Both the position numbers and the translations under genes were made by a program. DNA of 64,000 nt from Microbacterium pumilum. GTDB taxonomy: Bacteria > Actinomycetota > Actinomycetes > Actinomycetales > Microbacteriaceae. Each line of letters starts with the position of its first letter. The first letter of the stretch is position 1. The DNA lies in contig NZ_BAAAOH010000001.1 of assembly GCF_039530225.1 (NCBI RefSeq), positions 62,001-126,000 on the forward strand. Direction: 5' to 3'. The notes below the pieces were generated by a model, which was given only the letters and a program-made list of their open reading frames with translations, did no database searches and was not told where the DNA came from. Shown here piece by piece: positions 1 to 7,907 of the stretch.

Positions 1-560
1 GCCTGTACGGTGACGTCGAGAGCGGTCGTGGGTTCATCTGCGACCATCAGTTCGGGGCGACCCGCGAGCGCAAGGGCGATCATGACGCGCTGCCGCATTC
101 CACCGGACAGTTCGTGCGGATACGACTTCAGGATCGCGTCGGGTCGTGGCATGTGGACGTGATCGAGCAGTTCACGAGATCGGGTCCCGATGTTCGCGCC
201 GGGGTCGAGGGCGCGGATGGTCTCGGCGATCTGGTTGCCGATGCGCACCACCGGGTCCAGGCTCGAGAGGGACGCCTGCGGTACCAGCGCGATCCGCTTG
301 CCGCGAAGCGCCTTCCATCCGGGATCGTCTTGATCGAGGACTTTGCCGTCGAAGAGAAGCTCGCCGTTGGTGACGCGTCCGCCGACGCGGTCGATGAGGC
401 CCGTGATGACGCGGGCTGTCACCGTCTTGCCGGAGCCGGATTCTCCGACCAGCGCGAGAGACTCGCCTCGTGCGATCTCGAGGTTGACGTTGCGCACGAC
501 CTCGCGATCACCCAGGGTGACGGAGACGTCGCGCAGGGAGAGCAGTGGTGCTTCGGTCAT
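1..560 (-). CDS. Oligopeptide-type ABC transporter ATPase, DppD/OppD-like (3' end cut by window)
   Basis: Cytoplasmic ATPase that would power the import system encoded just upstream. The visible 186 residues contain a Walker A motif GESGSGKT at 39-46, a Q-loop near residue 95 (VPQASLSS), the ABC signature LSGGMRQR at 151-158 and a Walker B LMVADEP at 171-177, so all core ATP-binding elements are intact. The C-terminal part lies outside the window; in this family it would carry the D/H-loops and an oligopeptide-type tail. The ATG at 560 overlaps the stop of the permease gene as ATGA, which fixes the start and indicates translational coupling. A second ATPase (DppF-like) may follow beyond the edge. 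The family moves peptides but, in actinobacteria, often oligosaccharides too; the sugar-oxidoreductase neighbours favour the latter (inference). Confidence 0.93.
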   Translation of the reverse strand, partial: MTEAPLLSLRDVSVTLGDREVVRNVNLEIARGESLALVGESGSGKTVTARVITGLIDRVGGRVTNGELLFDGKVLDQDDPGWKALRGKRIALVPQASLSSLDPVVRIGNQIAETIRALDPGANIGTRSRELLDHVHMPRPDAILKSYPHELSGGMRQRVMIALALAGRPELMVADEPTTALDVTVQ

Positions 561-1468
561 TTCTTCCTCCTCGAGTCGAGCAGTGAGTCTGCGACGAAGC
601 TCAGCGACAGACCGGTTGCGGCGAGAACTGCGCCGGGGCAGATGGTGATCCACCAGGCCTGACGGAGGAAGGCTCGGCCCTCGTACATGATGCTTCCCCA
701 TTCCGGTGCAGGGGCCTGAACACCGGCGCCGAGAAACGGCAGCGAAGCCAGGATCACGACCACCAGCACGATGTCACTGACTGCCAGCGCCATGGTGATG
801 CGGCTCACTCCTGGTGCGATGTGGCGGATGACGATGCGTCCGTTCGACAGACCTGCCACTCTGCCGGCGAGCACGAAGTCGGAGTCGCGCAGAGCGAGCG
901 CTTGCCCTCGGGCGACGCGAGCGTATCCCGACCACATCACGCACATCAGCGCGATCATCGCTGCGGGAAGGCCCGGAGGCGCGGGTCCCCATTGGGTGTC
1001 GGGACCGACCACGACGACCAGGGCGAGAAGCAGGATCACCAGCGGGAACGCGAGAACAGCGTCCACGATACGCATCAGCACGGAGTCCACCCACCGTACT
1101 CGCGAGGAGCCGGCGAGCGTGCCCAGGAATGTGCCGACGACAATCGCGAACACCGTGACGATCGCGCCCGCGGCGAGGTCCACACGACCGCCGGCGAACG
1201 TGCGGAGGAACACGTCACGACCGACCGAGTCTGTGCCGAACAGGTGCGCCCAGGACGGAGCTTGAAGCGGCGGCGCGACGAAGTCGTTGGGTCCGTACGG
1301 GTACAGGATCGGTATGAAGATGCACATCAAGACGATGAGCGCGAAGACGCTGGCGCCGATGATCCTGCTCGCAGGGGCACCCACGCCGGCTCGCAGCCAC
1401 CCGAGGGTGATGGGTCGACGCGGGGCGAGTGCGTCGTCGGTCGGCATGGTGCCGGTCATGTCGATCAC
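557..1468 (-). CDS. ABC transporter permease, DppC/OppC-like
   Basis: Inner-membrane permease of the oligopeptide family, 303 residues. It has the DppC layout: one membrane segment near residues 38-58 (FALIVLMCIFIPILYPYGP), an extracytoplasmic stretch with the family motif FGTDSVGRDVF near 76-86, then the transport domain with about five membrane segments. The coupling loop is seen near residues 195-220 (ALRDSDFVLAGRVAG). The start is a GTG at 1468 overlapping the upstream permease stop as GTGA; an in-frame ATG nine bases further in is an alternative. It pairs with the DppB-like permease to form the channel. Substrate cannot be read from the sequence. Confidence 0.92.
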   Translation of the reverse strand: MIDMTGTMPTDDALAPRRPITLGWLRAGVGAPASRIIGASVFALIVLMCIFIPILYPYGPNDFVAPPLQAPSWAHLFGTDSVGRDVFLRTFAGGRVDLAAGAIVTVFAIVVGTFLGTLAGSSRVRWVDSVLMRIVDAVLAFPLVILLLALVVVVGPDTQWGPAPPGLPAAMIALMCVMWSGYARVARGQALALRDSDFVLAGRVAGLSNGRIVIRHIAPGVSRITMALAVSDIVLVVVILASLPFLGAGVQAPAPEWGSIMYEGRAFLRQAWWITICPGAVLAATGLSLSFVADSLLDSRRKK

Positions 1469-2418
1469 AGCGTCCTCGCTCTCGGGTCGACGAATGTATA
1501 GGCGATCTCGACGAGATAGCCACTGATGACGACGGCGATCGCGGAGACGAGCGCAATGCCCTGCACGACGGGATAATCACGCCGCGAGACGGCCTGACTC
1601 ATCTCCTGTCCGATGCCGGGGATTCCGAACACCGACTCGACGATGATGGCGCCGGTAAGCAAGGTGCCGATGCTGATGCCGACGAGGGTCAGGACCGGCA
1701 ACAGGCTGTTCGGGAGAGTGTGCTTTGCGTTGAGAACGCGACCGGGCAGTCCGCGCATGAATGCGGCCTCCATGAACTGCTGACCTTGTGTGTCGATCGC
1801 GGCCTGCCGCACGGTGCGGGTGATGAGAGTGGACATCGTGGTGGAGAGCGCGATTGCGGGGAGGATCAGATAGGGGATGTTCTCCGGCCAGGTGCCCGGC
1901 CACCCGCCGGCAGGGAGCCACCCGAGGGTGAGAGAGAACACCAGGATCAGGAGCAGCGCGACGAGGAACGAGGGCACCGAGAAGGTGAGCATGCTGAATG
2001 TGCGCACCGACAGGTCGGTGCCGCGCTTCTTGCTGAGTGCTGCGAGCAGTCCGAGGATCACTCCGACGATGACGCCGAACACGATTCCGCTGATCGCCAC
2101 CGCTGCGGTGGCGGGCAGCGATGCAGCGATGATCTCCGCCACCGATCTGCCCGGCTGGGCGGTGGATCCCCCCAGGTCTCCCCGGAGCAGTCCCCCCACA
2201 TAGAGGACGAACTGCTCCGGGATCGACTTGTCGAGGTTCAGCTGTTCCCGAAGAACCTCTGCTGCCTCTGGCGTGTACTGAATACCCAGGATCACTTTGA
2301 CCGGGTCACCGGGGATGATGCGCACGAGCAGGAACACGAGCACAACGACCACGGCGATGGTCAGTAGGGCCTGACCCGTCATCCGGGCTATTCGGCTGGC
2401 TACTACTCGCGCTTTCAT
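1465..2418 (-). CDS. ABC transporter permease, DppB/OppB-like
   Basis: Inner-membrane permease of 317 residues, the usual length for DppB. It opens with a membrane segment (TGQALLTIAVVVVLVFLLV), then the typical RIIPGDPVKVILG loop of the family, and a transport domain with a coupling loop around the segment following the ALSTTMSTLITRTVRQA stretch. The start is set at 2418 (MKARVVASRIARM) because this ATG overlaps the binding-protein stop by one base (TGATG); longer upstream in-frame codons would run inside the preceding gene. Forms the heteromeric channel with the adjacent DppC-like protein. Confidence 0.92.
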   Translation of the reverse strand: MKARVVASRIARMTGQALLTIAVVVVLVFLLVRIIPGDPVKVILGIQYTPEAAEVLREQLNLDKSIPEQFVLYVGGLLRGDLGGSTAQPGRSVAEIIAASLPATAAVAISGIVFGVIVGVILGLLAALSKKRGTDLSVRTFSMLTFSVPSFLVALLLILVFSLTLGWLPAGGWPGTWPENIPYLILPAIALSTTMSTLITRTVRQAAIDTQGQQFMEAAFMRGLPGRVLNAKHTLPNSLLPVLTLVGISIGTLLTGAIIVESVFGIPGIGQEMSQAVSRRDYPVVQGIALVSAIAVVISGYLVEIAYTFVDPRARTL

Positions 2419-3965
2419 CACTTCACCGTCGCCATGATTGCCGAGGCTCCGACGAGCGAGAACACGCCTTCGGGGAGCTTCGTCGCGCTGCCACGCACCC
2501 ACGGTGCGATGGTGACCAACGACTGATCCTCGGAGAAGAGCGTCTCGATCTGCTCGACGGCCTCGGTGCGCTTTTCCGCAGTGTTCGTGATCGCCGTCTC
2601 GATGAGCGCGTTCATCTCATCCGAGTTGTAACCGGTGAATTCCGCGCTGAGTGGACCGTTCCCGTTCAGTGCCAGGTTCAGCAGCTGATCCGGGGTATTG
2701 GTTCCACTGGTCATGGCCCCAGGCGCCAGGTCGAAGTCGCCTGCGAACAGCCGGTCGATGAGCGTTGCCCCGTCCAGGTTCTGGAGATTGAGGGTGATGC
2801 CGATCTTTCCGAGCTGCTCCTGCACCATGAGTGCGAGCTGCTGCGAGAATGCGAAGTCCTGGTCGGAGTAGATCATGTCCACGGTGCAGCCGGACTCGCA
2901 AGCCGTGCCCGCCAGCAGCTCCTTGGCGCCGTCGAGATCCTGTTCCACGCTCTTGTCAGGGTCATTGCCCTCCATTCCCGCTGGCCAGAATCCGGACTGC
3001 GGGGCGTTGTATTCGCCCCAGATCCCGCTGACGATTGCCGTGCGGTCGATGGCCGCATTCACGGCCTTCCTCACATTCGCATCGTCGAACGGTGCGTGAT
3101 CGTTACGCAGGCGCAGGTCGAAGAATCCGAAGACCTGACTCACCTCGACGCGCAGGCCCGGTGTGTCCTCCACCTGGCTGATGTAGCTCGGTGCGAGGTC
3201 ACCCGCGAAATCCACCTGGCCCGACTGCAGCTGGCTCAGCGCCGAGTTGCCGTCGGCAAGGATCTGGAACGTGACGTGCTCGATTGCCGGTGCACCGCCC
3301 CAGAATTCAGGATTGGCGTCGAGTTCGAGCTTGTTCGATGCCCATCCAGACTTGATCGTGTACTGCCCGGAGGTGACGGTCGGCGCCTTGAAGTACGCAT
3401 CAGGATCTGCCAGCTCGGCCGCGGGGTAGATCGACAGCAGGCCGGCGACACCCTCGAACGAGGGGTACGGAGAGACGAACGTGAACTTCACCGTGCCGTC
3501 GTCGACCGCTTCGACCGTCTTGATCTTCCCGGTCGTGGAAGCGATGACGCTTTCCGGGACCGATTGCTCGTATTGGATCGTGGCGACGACATCATTCGCG
3601 GTGATCGGGGAGCCGTCGGAGAACGTGGCCTCCCTCAGCTTCACAGTGGCCTCAGTGAGGTCGTCGTTGAACACCGCCTCGCCGTCCGCCAAGCCCGGCT
3701 CGACGGTGCCGTCCTCCTTCTGAAGGTAGAGCGCGGAGGACATCAGGGCGGCCGCGACCCGGTCGGTTGCGGAGGCACTCTCCGTGGGGTTGAAGCTGGT
3801 GGTCTGAGCCGGAAGAGCGATCACCGCGGAAGCGATCTGTTTGCCGTCCCAAGCCGCCGAGCTGGAAGTGGCGGACGATCCGCCGCCACCGGCACAGCCG
3901 GTGATGGCGAGCGCCGAGGCTGCCAGCGCAGCGAGGGCGATCACGCCTTTGGACACCTTTGTCAT
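2418..3965 (-). CDS. ABC transporter substrate-binding lipoprotein, family 5 (DppA/OppA-like)
   Basis: Extracytoplasmic solute-binding lipoprotein, 515 residues. The N-terminus is a lipoprotein signal: basic start (MTKVSKGV), hydrophobic stretch, and lipobox LAITGC with the lipidated Cys near residue 24, followed by a Gly/Ser linker. The mature part has SBP family 5 features, including the PYPSFEG and FSDGSPITANDV segments seen in peptide/oligosaccharide binders. The start ATG at 3965 has a good ribosome site (AAGGAG, about 9 bases upstream). It heads the transporter genes, 93 bases after the VOC gene. Family 5 proteins bind peptides, nickel, or plant oligosaccharides; the flanking Gfo/Idh/MocA genes suggest a glycoside or oligosaccharide (inference). 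Confidence 0.92.
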   Translation of the reverse strand: MTKVSKGVIALAALAASALAITGCAGGGGSSATSSSAAWDGKQIASAVIALPAQTTSFNPTESASATDRVAAALMSSALYLQKEDGTVEPGLADGEAVFNDDLTEATVKLREATFSDGSPITANDVVATIQYEQSVPESVIASTTGKIKTVEAVDDGTVKFTFVSPYPSFEGVAGLLSIYPAAELADPDAYFKAPTVTSGQYTIKSGWASNKLELDANPEFWGGAPAIEHVTFQILADGNSALSQLQSGQVDFAGDLAPSYISQVEDTPGLRVEVSQVFGFFDLRLRNDHAPFDDANVRKAVNAAIDRTAIVSGIWGEYNAPQSGFWPAGMEGNDPDKSVEQDLDGAKELLAGTACESGCTVDMIYSDQDFAFSQQLALMVQEQLGKIGITLNLQNLDGATLIDRLFAGDFDLAPGAMTSGTNTPDQLLNLALNGNGPLSAEFTGYNSDEMNALIETAITNTAEKRTEAVEQIETLFSEDQSLVTIAPWVRGSATKLPEGVFSLVGASAIMATVK

Positions 3966-4058
3966 GTGCGAACACTCCTTGTTCTTGGTTGCTGCGTAGA
4001 TTTGTTTTCGGGTGAACCACGGTGCGTGGTTCGCGCCGTGTTGGCGCCGTCCTGAAGG

Positions 4059-4478
4059 TCAGGGACGTTGGGGGGTGTGCGGGCTCCGATACGAGACCAG
4101 CTCGAGGATGTTGCCGAACGGGTCCTGTACGAACGACCAGTCCATGTCGTGCCGGTCGAAGTAGGAGGGCGGAAAGACCACGGATGCACCTGCGCGGACG
4201 AGCGCATCGACCGCCTGTGCGCAATCCGGCACGACCAGCGCGATGTGGTGATATCCGGCAGCGGTCGGGTCCGGCGTCATCAGCCCTTGACGCTCGACGA
4301 ACTCGATTCGGAAGCCATGGAGCTCGAGGTGCGCCCACGCCATCTGGGCATCGGCATTGACCCACCGATCGAGCACTTCGAATCCGAGGCTGTCCGTGTA
4401 CCAGCTGACGACTGCTTCGATGTCGGCGACCATCACACCGATGTGGTCGAGTCGGGTGACGGTGATCGGGACGCTCAT
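4059..4478 (-). CDS. VOC (glyoxalase/bleomycin-resistance fold) family protein
   Basis: Cytoplasmic 139-residue VOC protein, the usual length for a two-module beta-alpha-beta-beta-beta protein. It begins VTRLDHIGVMVADIEAVV, and has the second module signature GYHHIALVVPDCAQAV followed by the end motif DPFGNILELVSY. The conserved metal-ligand positions of the fold appear present (H11 in LDHIG, a His in the second HHIAL, and Glu in ILELV), so a metal-dependent lyase, isomerase or epimerase is possible. The ATG overlaps the upstream oxidoreductase stop as ATGA, so the two are translationally coupled. A keto-sugar-modifying role is an inference from this coupling; no specific reaction can be assigned. 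Confidence 0.85.
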   Translation of the reverse strand: MSVPITVTRLDHIGVMVADIEAVVSWYTDSLGFEVLDRWVNADAQMAWAHLELHGFRIEFVERQGLMTPDPTAAGYHHIALVVPDCAQAVDALVRAGASVVFPPSYFDRHDMDWSFVQDPFGNILELVSYRSPHTPQRP

Positions 4479-5629
4479 GCCGCCTGCTCCTGAGTCAGCC
4501 CGCGGGCCCAGTCGCCCCCGGTGCGGGCTGAGCCGACCACGGCCTCAACCAGCTGCACCGAACGAAGGCCATCCCGGAAGGTGGGAAGACCCTCACGATG
4601 TTCCCCGCGGATGGCCGCGTAGGTGTCCGCGACGAAGGCGTTGAAGCACTCCTGATAGCCCTGTGGGTGCCCCGCCGGCACGATGCACAGCCTGGCCGCG
4701 TCAGGAGCGAGCGTCTTGGGGTCCCGCACGAGCGTTCTCCCGCCGAGCTCGTCTCCTCGCCAGAGCGACTCCGGGTTCTCCTGATCGAAGGCGAACGAGT
4801 GAGCATCGCCGGACAGTTCGATGGCGAGCCGGTTCTTGCGTCCTCGCGCGACCTGCGACGCCGCGAACGAGCCGAGGACGCCGCCTGCTGTCGTGAACTG
4901 CACCGTGACGGTGTCCTCAGTCACCACCATCGTGTCTGCGGAGCGATCTTCTCGCGCGGCGAACTGTGTTGCGAACTGAGCGCTGAGCCGGGCGACGCGG
5001 TCTCCGAGGATGAACTCGAGCAGGTCGAACCAGTGAGAGCCGATGTCGGCGAAGGTCCGCGATGCGCCGCCGAGCTTGGGGTCGACTCGCCAGTTCGTGT
5101 CAGAGGAGTTCGACAGCCAGTCCTGCAGGTAGCTGCCGGACGCGAGCGCGATGCGGCCCGTCTCGCCGCGATCGACCCGGGCCCGCATCTCTCGCACCAT
5201 CGGGTGAAATCGGTAGACGAAGGGGACCGTGCCGACGACGCCCTGCTGAGCGGCCTCGCGCGTGAGCTGCTCGGCATCTCGCACATCCGTGGTGAGAGGC
5301 TTCTCGCAGACCACGTGAACTCCGGCTTGGACGGCCGCGCGCGCAAGATCGAAGTGCACGTGATTCGGCGCGCACACGTGAAGCACGTCGACTCCCGCGT
5401 CCAGAAGGTCGTCGACGCTGGAGAAGGCGCGCTCGGCTCCGAGGGCATCGCGAGCACGAGCCGCGCTGGCGAGCGAAGAGGCCGAGACACCGACGAGCGC
5501 AGCACCTGCTGCATGCGCCGCCCGAGCGTGGACGGCACCCATGAAACCCGACCCCACGATGCCGACGCGGAGCGGGGCGGCTGTGACGGCGACGGGTTGC
5601 GAGGTCGCCTGGGCGGTTTCTTTGAGCAC
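4475..5629 (-). CDS. Gfo/Idh/MocA family NAD(P)-dependent oxidoreductase (first of three)
   Basis: Predicted cytoplasmic sugar or cyclitol dehydrogenase. The Rossmann motif VGIVGSGFMGAVHAR lies near the N-terminus, followed by the family hallmark CEKPLTTDV and the C-terminal catalytic signature FADIGSHWFDLLEFILG with the expected His and Asp. The start is uncertain. No ATG precedes the Rossmann fold in a sensible place, so I chose the GTG at 5629, giving 384 residues, a normal length. An upstream in-frame run to 5911 would cross the divergent promoter region and the next gene. It is the first gene of the leftward operon that continues into the VOC protein and the ABC importer. The substrate is unknown; 3-keto-glycoside or inositol chemistry is typical of relatives. 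Confidence 0.85.
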   Translation of the reverse strand: MLKETAQATSQPVAVTAAPLRVGIVGSGFMGAVHARAAHAAGAALVGVSASSLASAARARDALGAERAFSSVDDLLDAGVDVLHVCAPNHVHFDLARAAVQAGVHVVCEKPLTTDVRDAEQLTREAAQQGVVGTVPFVYRFHPMVREMRARVDRGETGRIALASGSYLQDWLSNSSDTNWRVDPKLGGASRTFADIGSHWFDLLEFILGDRVARLSAQFATQFAAREDRSADTMVVTEDTVTVQFTTAGGVLGSFAASQVARGRKNRLAIELSGDAHSFAFDQENPESLWRGDELGGRTLVRDPKTLAPDAARLCIVPAGHPQGYQECFNAFVADTYAAIRGEHREGLPTFRDGLRSVQLVEAVVGSARTGGDWARGLTQEQAA

Positions 5630-5774
5630 AGTCCGAGCATGAAGGGTCTTTTGGCACGTGTCAAGCAAAAGTTGTTTAGATTTGTGGATTAGTTGCTCAG
5701 CATGTACTACCTTTGGCCCAACGGACGGACTCAAGGCGTGAGTTCGACGACTTCGTTCCCAATGAGGAGTTCCC
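5630..5774. promoter_or_regulatory. Divergent promoter region between two Gfo/Idh/MocA genes
   Basis: This 145-base gap separates divergently transcribed oxidoreductase genes and must hold both promoters. It is more AT-rich than its surroundings around 5655-5700. On the minus strand a TTGACA box is visible (complement of 5659-5664), with a poor -10 candidate 17 bases on. A short near-palindrome TGCTCAGCA lies at about 5693-5701 and could be part of a repressor site; the ROK gene at 7908 is the nearest candidate regulator. These assignments are inference. Confidence 0.45.
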
Positions 5775-6821
5775 ATGGCAATCGATCCCGTGCGAGTGGG
5801 AATCATCGGCACGACCGCGTATGCCGAATCCCACATGGCGAACATCGTCAAGCACCCCCACGCGGTATTCCGAGCGGTCGCAGGACGCAATCGCGACCGA
5901 ACGGCCGCCATCGCGGAACGATTCGGCGCCGAGATCGCATTCGAGGGCTATCAGGACCTCATCGCGTCCGGCGAGATCGATGCAGTCCTCGTCCTTGCGC
6001 CCGACGAGCTCCACGAGCCGATCGCAATGGAGTCGTTTGCCGCCGGACTCCATGTGCTCTGCGAGAAGCCGCTCGCGACGACGCCGGCGGCGGCCCGCCG
6101 AATGGCGGATGCCGCGAGAGAGTCCGGTCTCGTCAACATGAGTTATTTCGCGCTGCGTACCTCGCCTTACCACCATCTGGTGAAGGAGCTGGTGGACAGC
6201 GGTGTGGTCGGCCAGATCCGGTCAGCATCGCTGTCCCTCATGCACGGTCTGTTCCGTTCCCCCGACTACAACTGGCGATTCGACTCGACGCGCGGAGGCG
6301 GCGTCATCGCCGACCTGGGCTGCTACCTGTTCGACCAAGCTCTCTGGTTCATCGGAGACATCTCAACTGTTGCAGCGGACGGTGCGGCCTTCGTCAACAG
6401 GCCGCGTCCTGACGGCACCGCCTATGCGCCAGCCGCAGATTCGGCCGCAGGGATCCTCCACTTCGACAGCGGTGCGCACGCCACCTGGCAGGTCAGCGTC
6501 GTCTCGCACGTGGGGGCAGGGTTCCAGCGCAACATCATCCACCTGCAAGGCGACACCGGACGGTTGGAGCTCGACCACACCTTTTCGGCTGTCACCCTGC
6601 GTGTCATCAAGGATGGCGAGCAGGAGTACACCGAGGTCGCGCTGCCGGACGGATTCGCCGCACCGTCGGGTGATGCGGAGTTCATCGACGCGATCGTCGA
6701 GGGTGGACAGGTTCGACCGAGCTTCGAGGACGGATGGCGCGTGCAGCGCGTCGTCGCAGCCGCAGAGGCCGCAGCACAGACCGGCACGTGGGTCGCAGTA
6801 GAGCGAGAGGGCGGCGAATGA
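5775..6821 (+). CDS. Gfo/Idh/MocA family oxidoreductase (second of three)
   Basis: Cytoplasmic NAD(P)-dependent oxidoreductase of 348 residues. The Rossmann motif is slightly unusual (VGIIGTTAYAESH, lacking the third Gly of GxGxxG). The hallmark CEKPLATT is intact near residue 97. The C-terminal domain carries GGGVIADLGCYLFDQ, in which Tyr stands where many relatives have the catalytic His. ATG at 5775 is preceded by GAGG at a good distance. Its stop overlaps the next oxidoreductase start as ATGA. The tandem arrangement suggests successive oxidation or isomerisation steps on one substrate (inference). Confidence 0.9.
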   Translation: MAIDPVRVGIIGTTAYAESHMANIVKHPHAVFRAVAGRNRDRTAAIAERFGAEIAFEGYQDLIASGEIDAVLVLAPDELHEPIAMESFAAGLHVLCEKPLATTPAAARRMADAARESGLVNMSYFALRTSPYHHLVKELVDSGVVGQIRSASLSLMHGLFRSPDYNWRFDSTRGGGVIADLGCYLFDQALWFIGDISTVAADGAAFVNRPRPDGTAYAPAADSAAGILHFDSGAHATWQVSVVSHVGAGFQRNIIHLQGDTGRLELDHTFSAVTLRVIKDGEQEYTEVALPDGFAAPSGDAEFIDAIVEGGQVRPSFEDGWRVQRVVAAAEAAAQTGTWVAVEREGGE

Positions 6822-7894
6822 GGGTCGCAAGCGTCAGCTTCTGGCATCTCCACGGCACCGACTACGCCAGGGACGCCCAGAACAATCCGGATGTCGACCT
6901 CGTCGCCTTGTGGGACGACGACCACGAACGTGGACGAGCCGGTGCTGCGAAGCACGGCATCCCGTTTGTCGAGGATCTCGACCAGATCCTCGACGACGCC
7001 TCCATCGAGGGTGTGATCGTCTGTTCACCCACCTCCGAGCATGTGCCGCTGGTCACCCGCTGCATCCAGGCGGGCAAGCACGTCTTCATGGAGAAGGTGC
7101 TCAGCGCCGACCTCGCGGGCGCGGAAGAGATCGTCGCCGCGGCGCGAGAGGCGGACATCACGCTCGCCGTCTCGCTGTGGAGATCGGACCGTGGATACAC
7201 CGGTCAGATCGCTGAGATGGTTCGCAACGGGACAGTCGGCACCGTGACCTCTGCCAGAGTTCGCGACGGGCATCCGTTCGCGCTGCCGACGGCCGACAAC
7301 CCGGACGGGATCCTTCCGGCGCGCTTCTACGACCGACGGACAGCCCAGGGTGGTGTGCTCATCGATCTATGCCATCCGCTCTACGTGCTGGCGCGGATCA
7401 TGGGCCTGCCAGACACCGTCATGGCTGGATTCGGTCACGTGACCGCACGCGAGACGGAAGACAATGCCGCAGTCCTCATGGTCTACCCGACCGGAGCCAT
7501 CGGCATTGCGGAGACATCGGCCGTGAGTCGCGTGACGCCGTTCACGATCGAGATCCACGGCACTGCCGGCTCGATCCTTTACTCGGAACCGGGGATCGGC
7601 GCATTCGTCGCCGCTCGCACGCACGGCGGCGGAGGCGGCGATTCGCCGGACGACGTGCCTCGCCTGCGGTATCGGAACACCGACGACGAACTGCAGGAGT
7701 GGCATGAACTGGAGATCGCTCCCGACACTCCGCTTGCGTTCAACCAGTGGGTCGACCATGTCGCGCAAGGCACGCGGGCCGAGAGCAACCTCGAGCTCGC
7801 GCTGGAGCTGTCCTCTCTCGTGGAGGCGGCCTACGAGTCGGCTGCCGACTCACGGCGCGTTACCGTGCAGCCCACGACTCGTGCGGCCGTGTGA
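6818..7894 (+). CDS. Gfo/Idh/MocA family oxidoreductase (third, divergent)
   Basis: A 358-residue protein of the Gfo/Idh/MocA family, starting MRVASVSFWHLHGTDYAR. It departs from the norm in two places. The N-terminus lacks a clear GxGxxG nucleotide loop (SFWHLHG instead), and the hallmark EKP is EKV in GKHVFMEKVLSADLAG. The C-terminal domain has GGVLIDLCHPLYVLARIM rather than the usual DxGxHxxD pattern. Either cofactor use is altered or the enzyme works as a partner subunit or on an unusual substrate. The start is fixed by the ATGA overlap with the previous gene. The ROK regulator follows after 13 bases. Confidence 0.85.
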   Translation: MRVASVSFWHLHGTDYARDAQNNPDVDLVALWDDDHERGRAGAAKHGIPFVEDLDQILDDASIEGVIVCSPTSEHVPLVTRCIQAGKHVFMEKVLSADLAGAEEIVAAAREADITLAVSLWRSDRGYTGQIAEMVRNGTVGTVTSARVRDGHPFALPTADNPDGILPARFYDRRTAQGGVLIDLCHPLYVLARIMGLPDTVMAGFGHVTARETEDNAAVLMVYPTGAIGIAETSAVSRVTPFTIEIHGTAGSILYSEPGIGAFVAARTHGGGGGDSPDDVPRLRYRNTDDELQEWHELEIAPDTPLAFNQWVDHVAQGTRAESNLELALELSSLVEAAYESAADSRRVTVQPTTRAAV

Positions 7895-7907
7895 TTGACT
7901 CATCGCC

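Noticed and set aside
5630..5911. A longer N-terminus for the first Gfo/Idh/MocA protein
   Set aside because: It would cross the divergent promoter and the coding start of the neighbouring gene, and the added residues have no family match.
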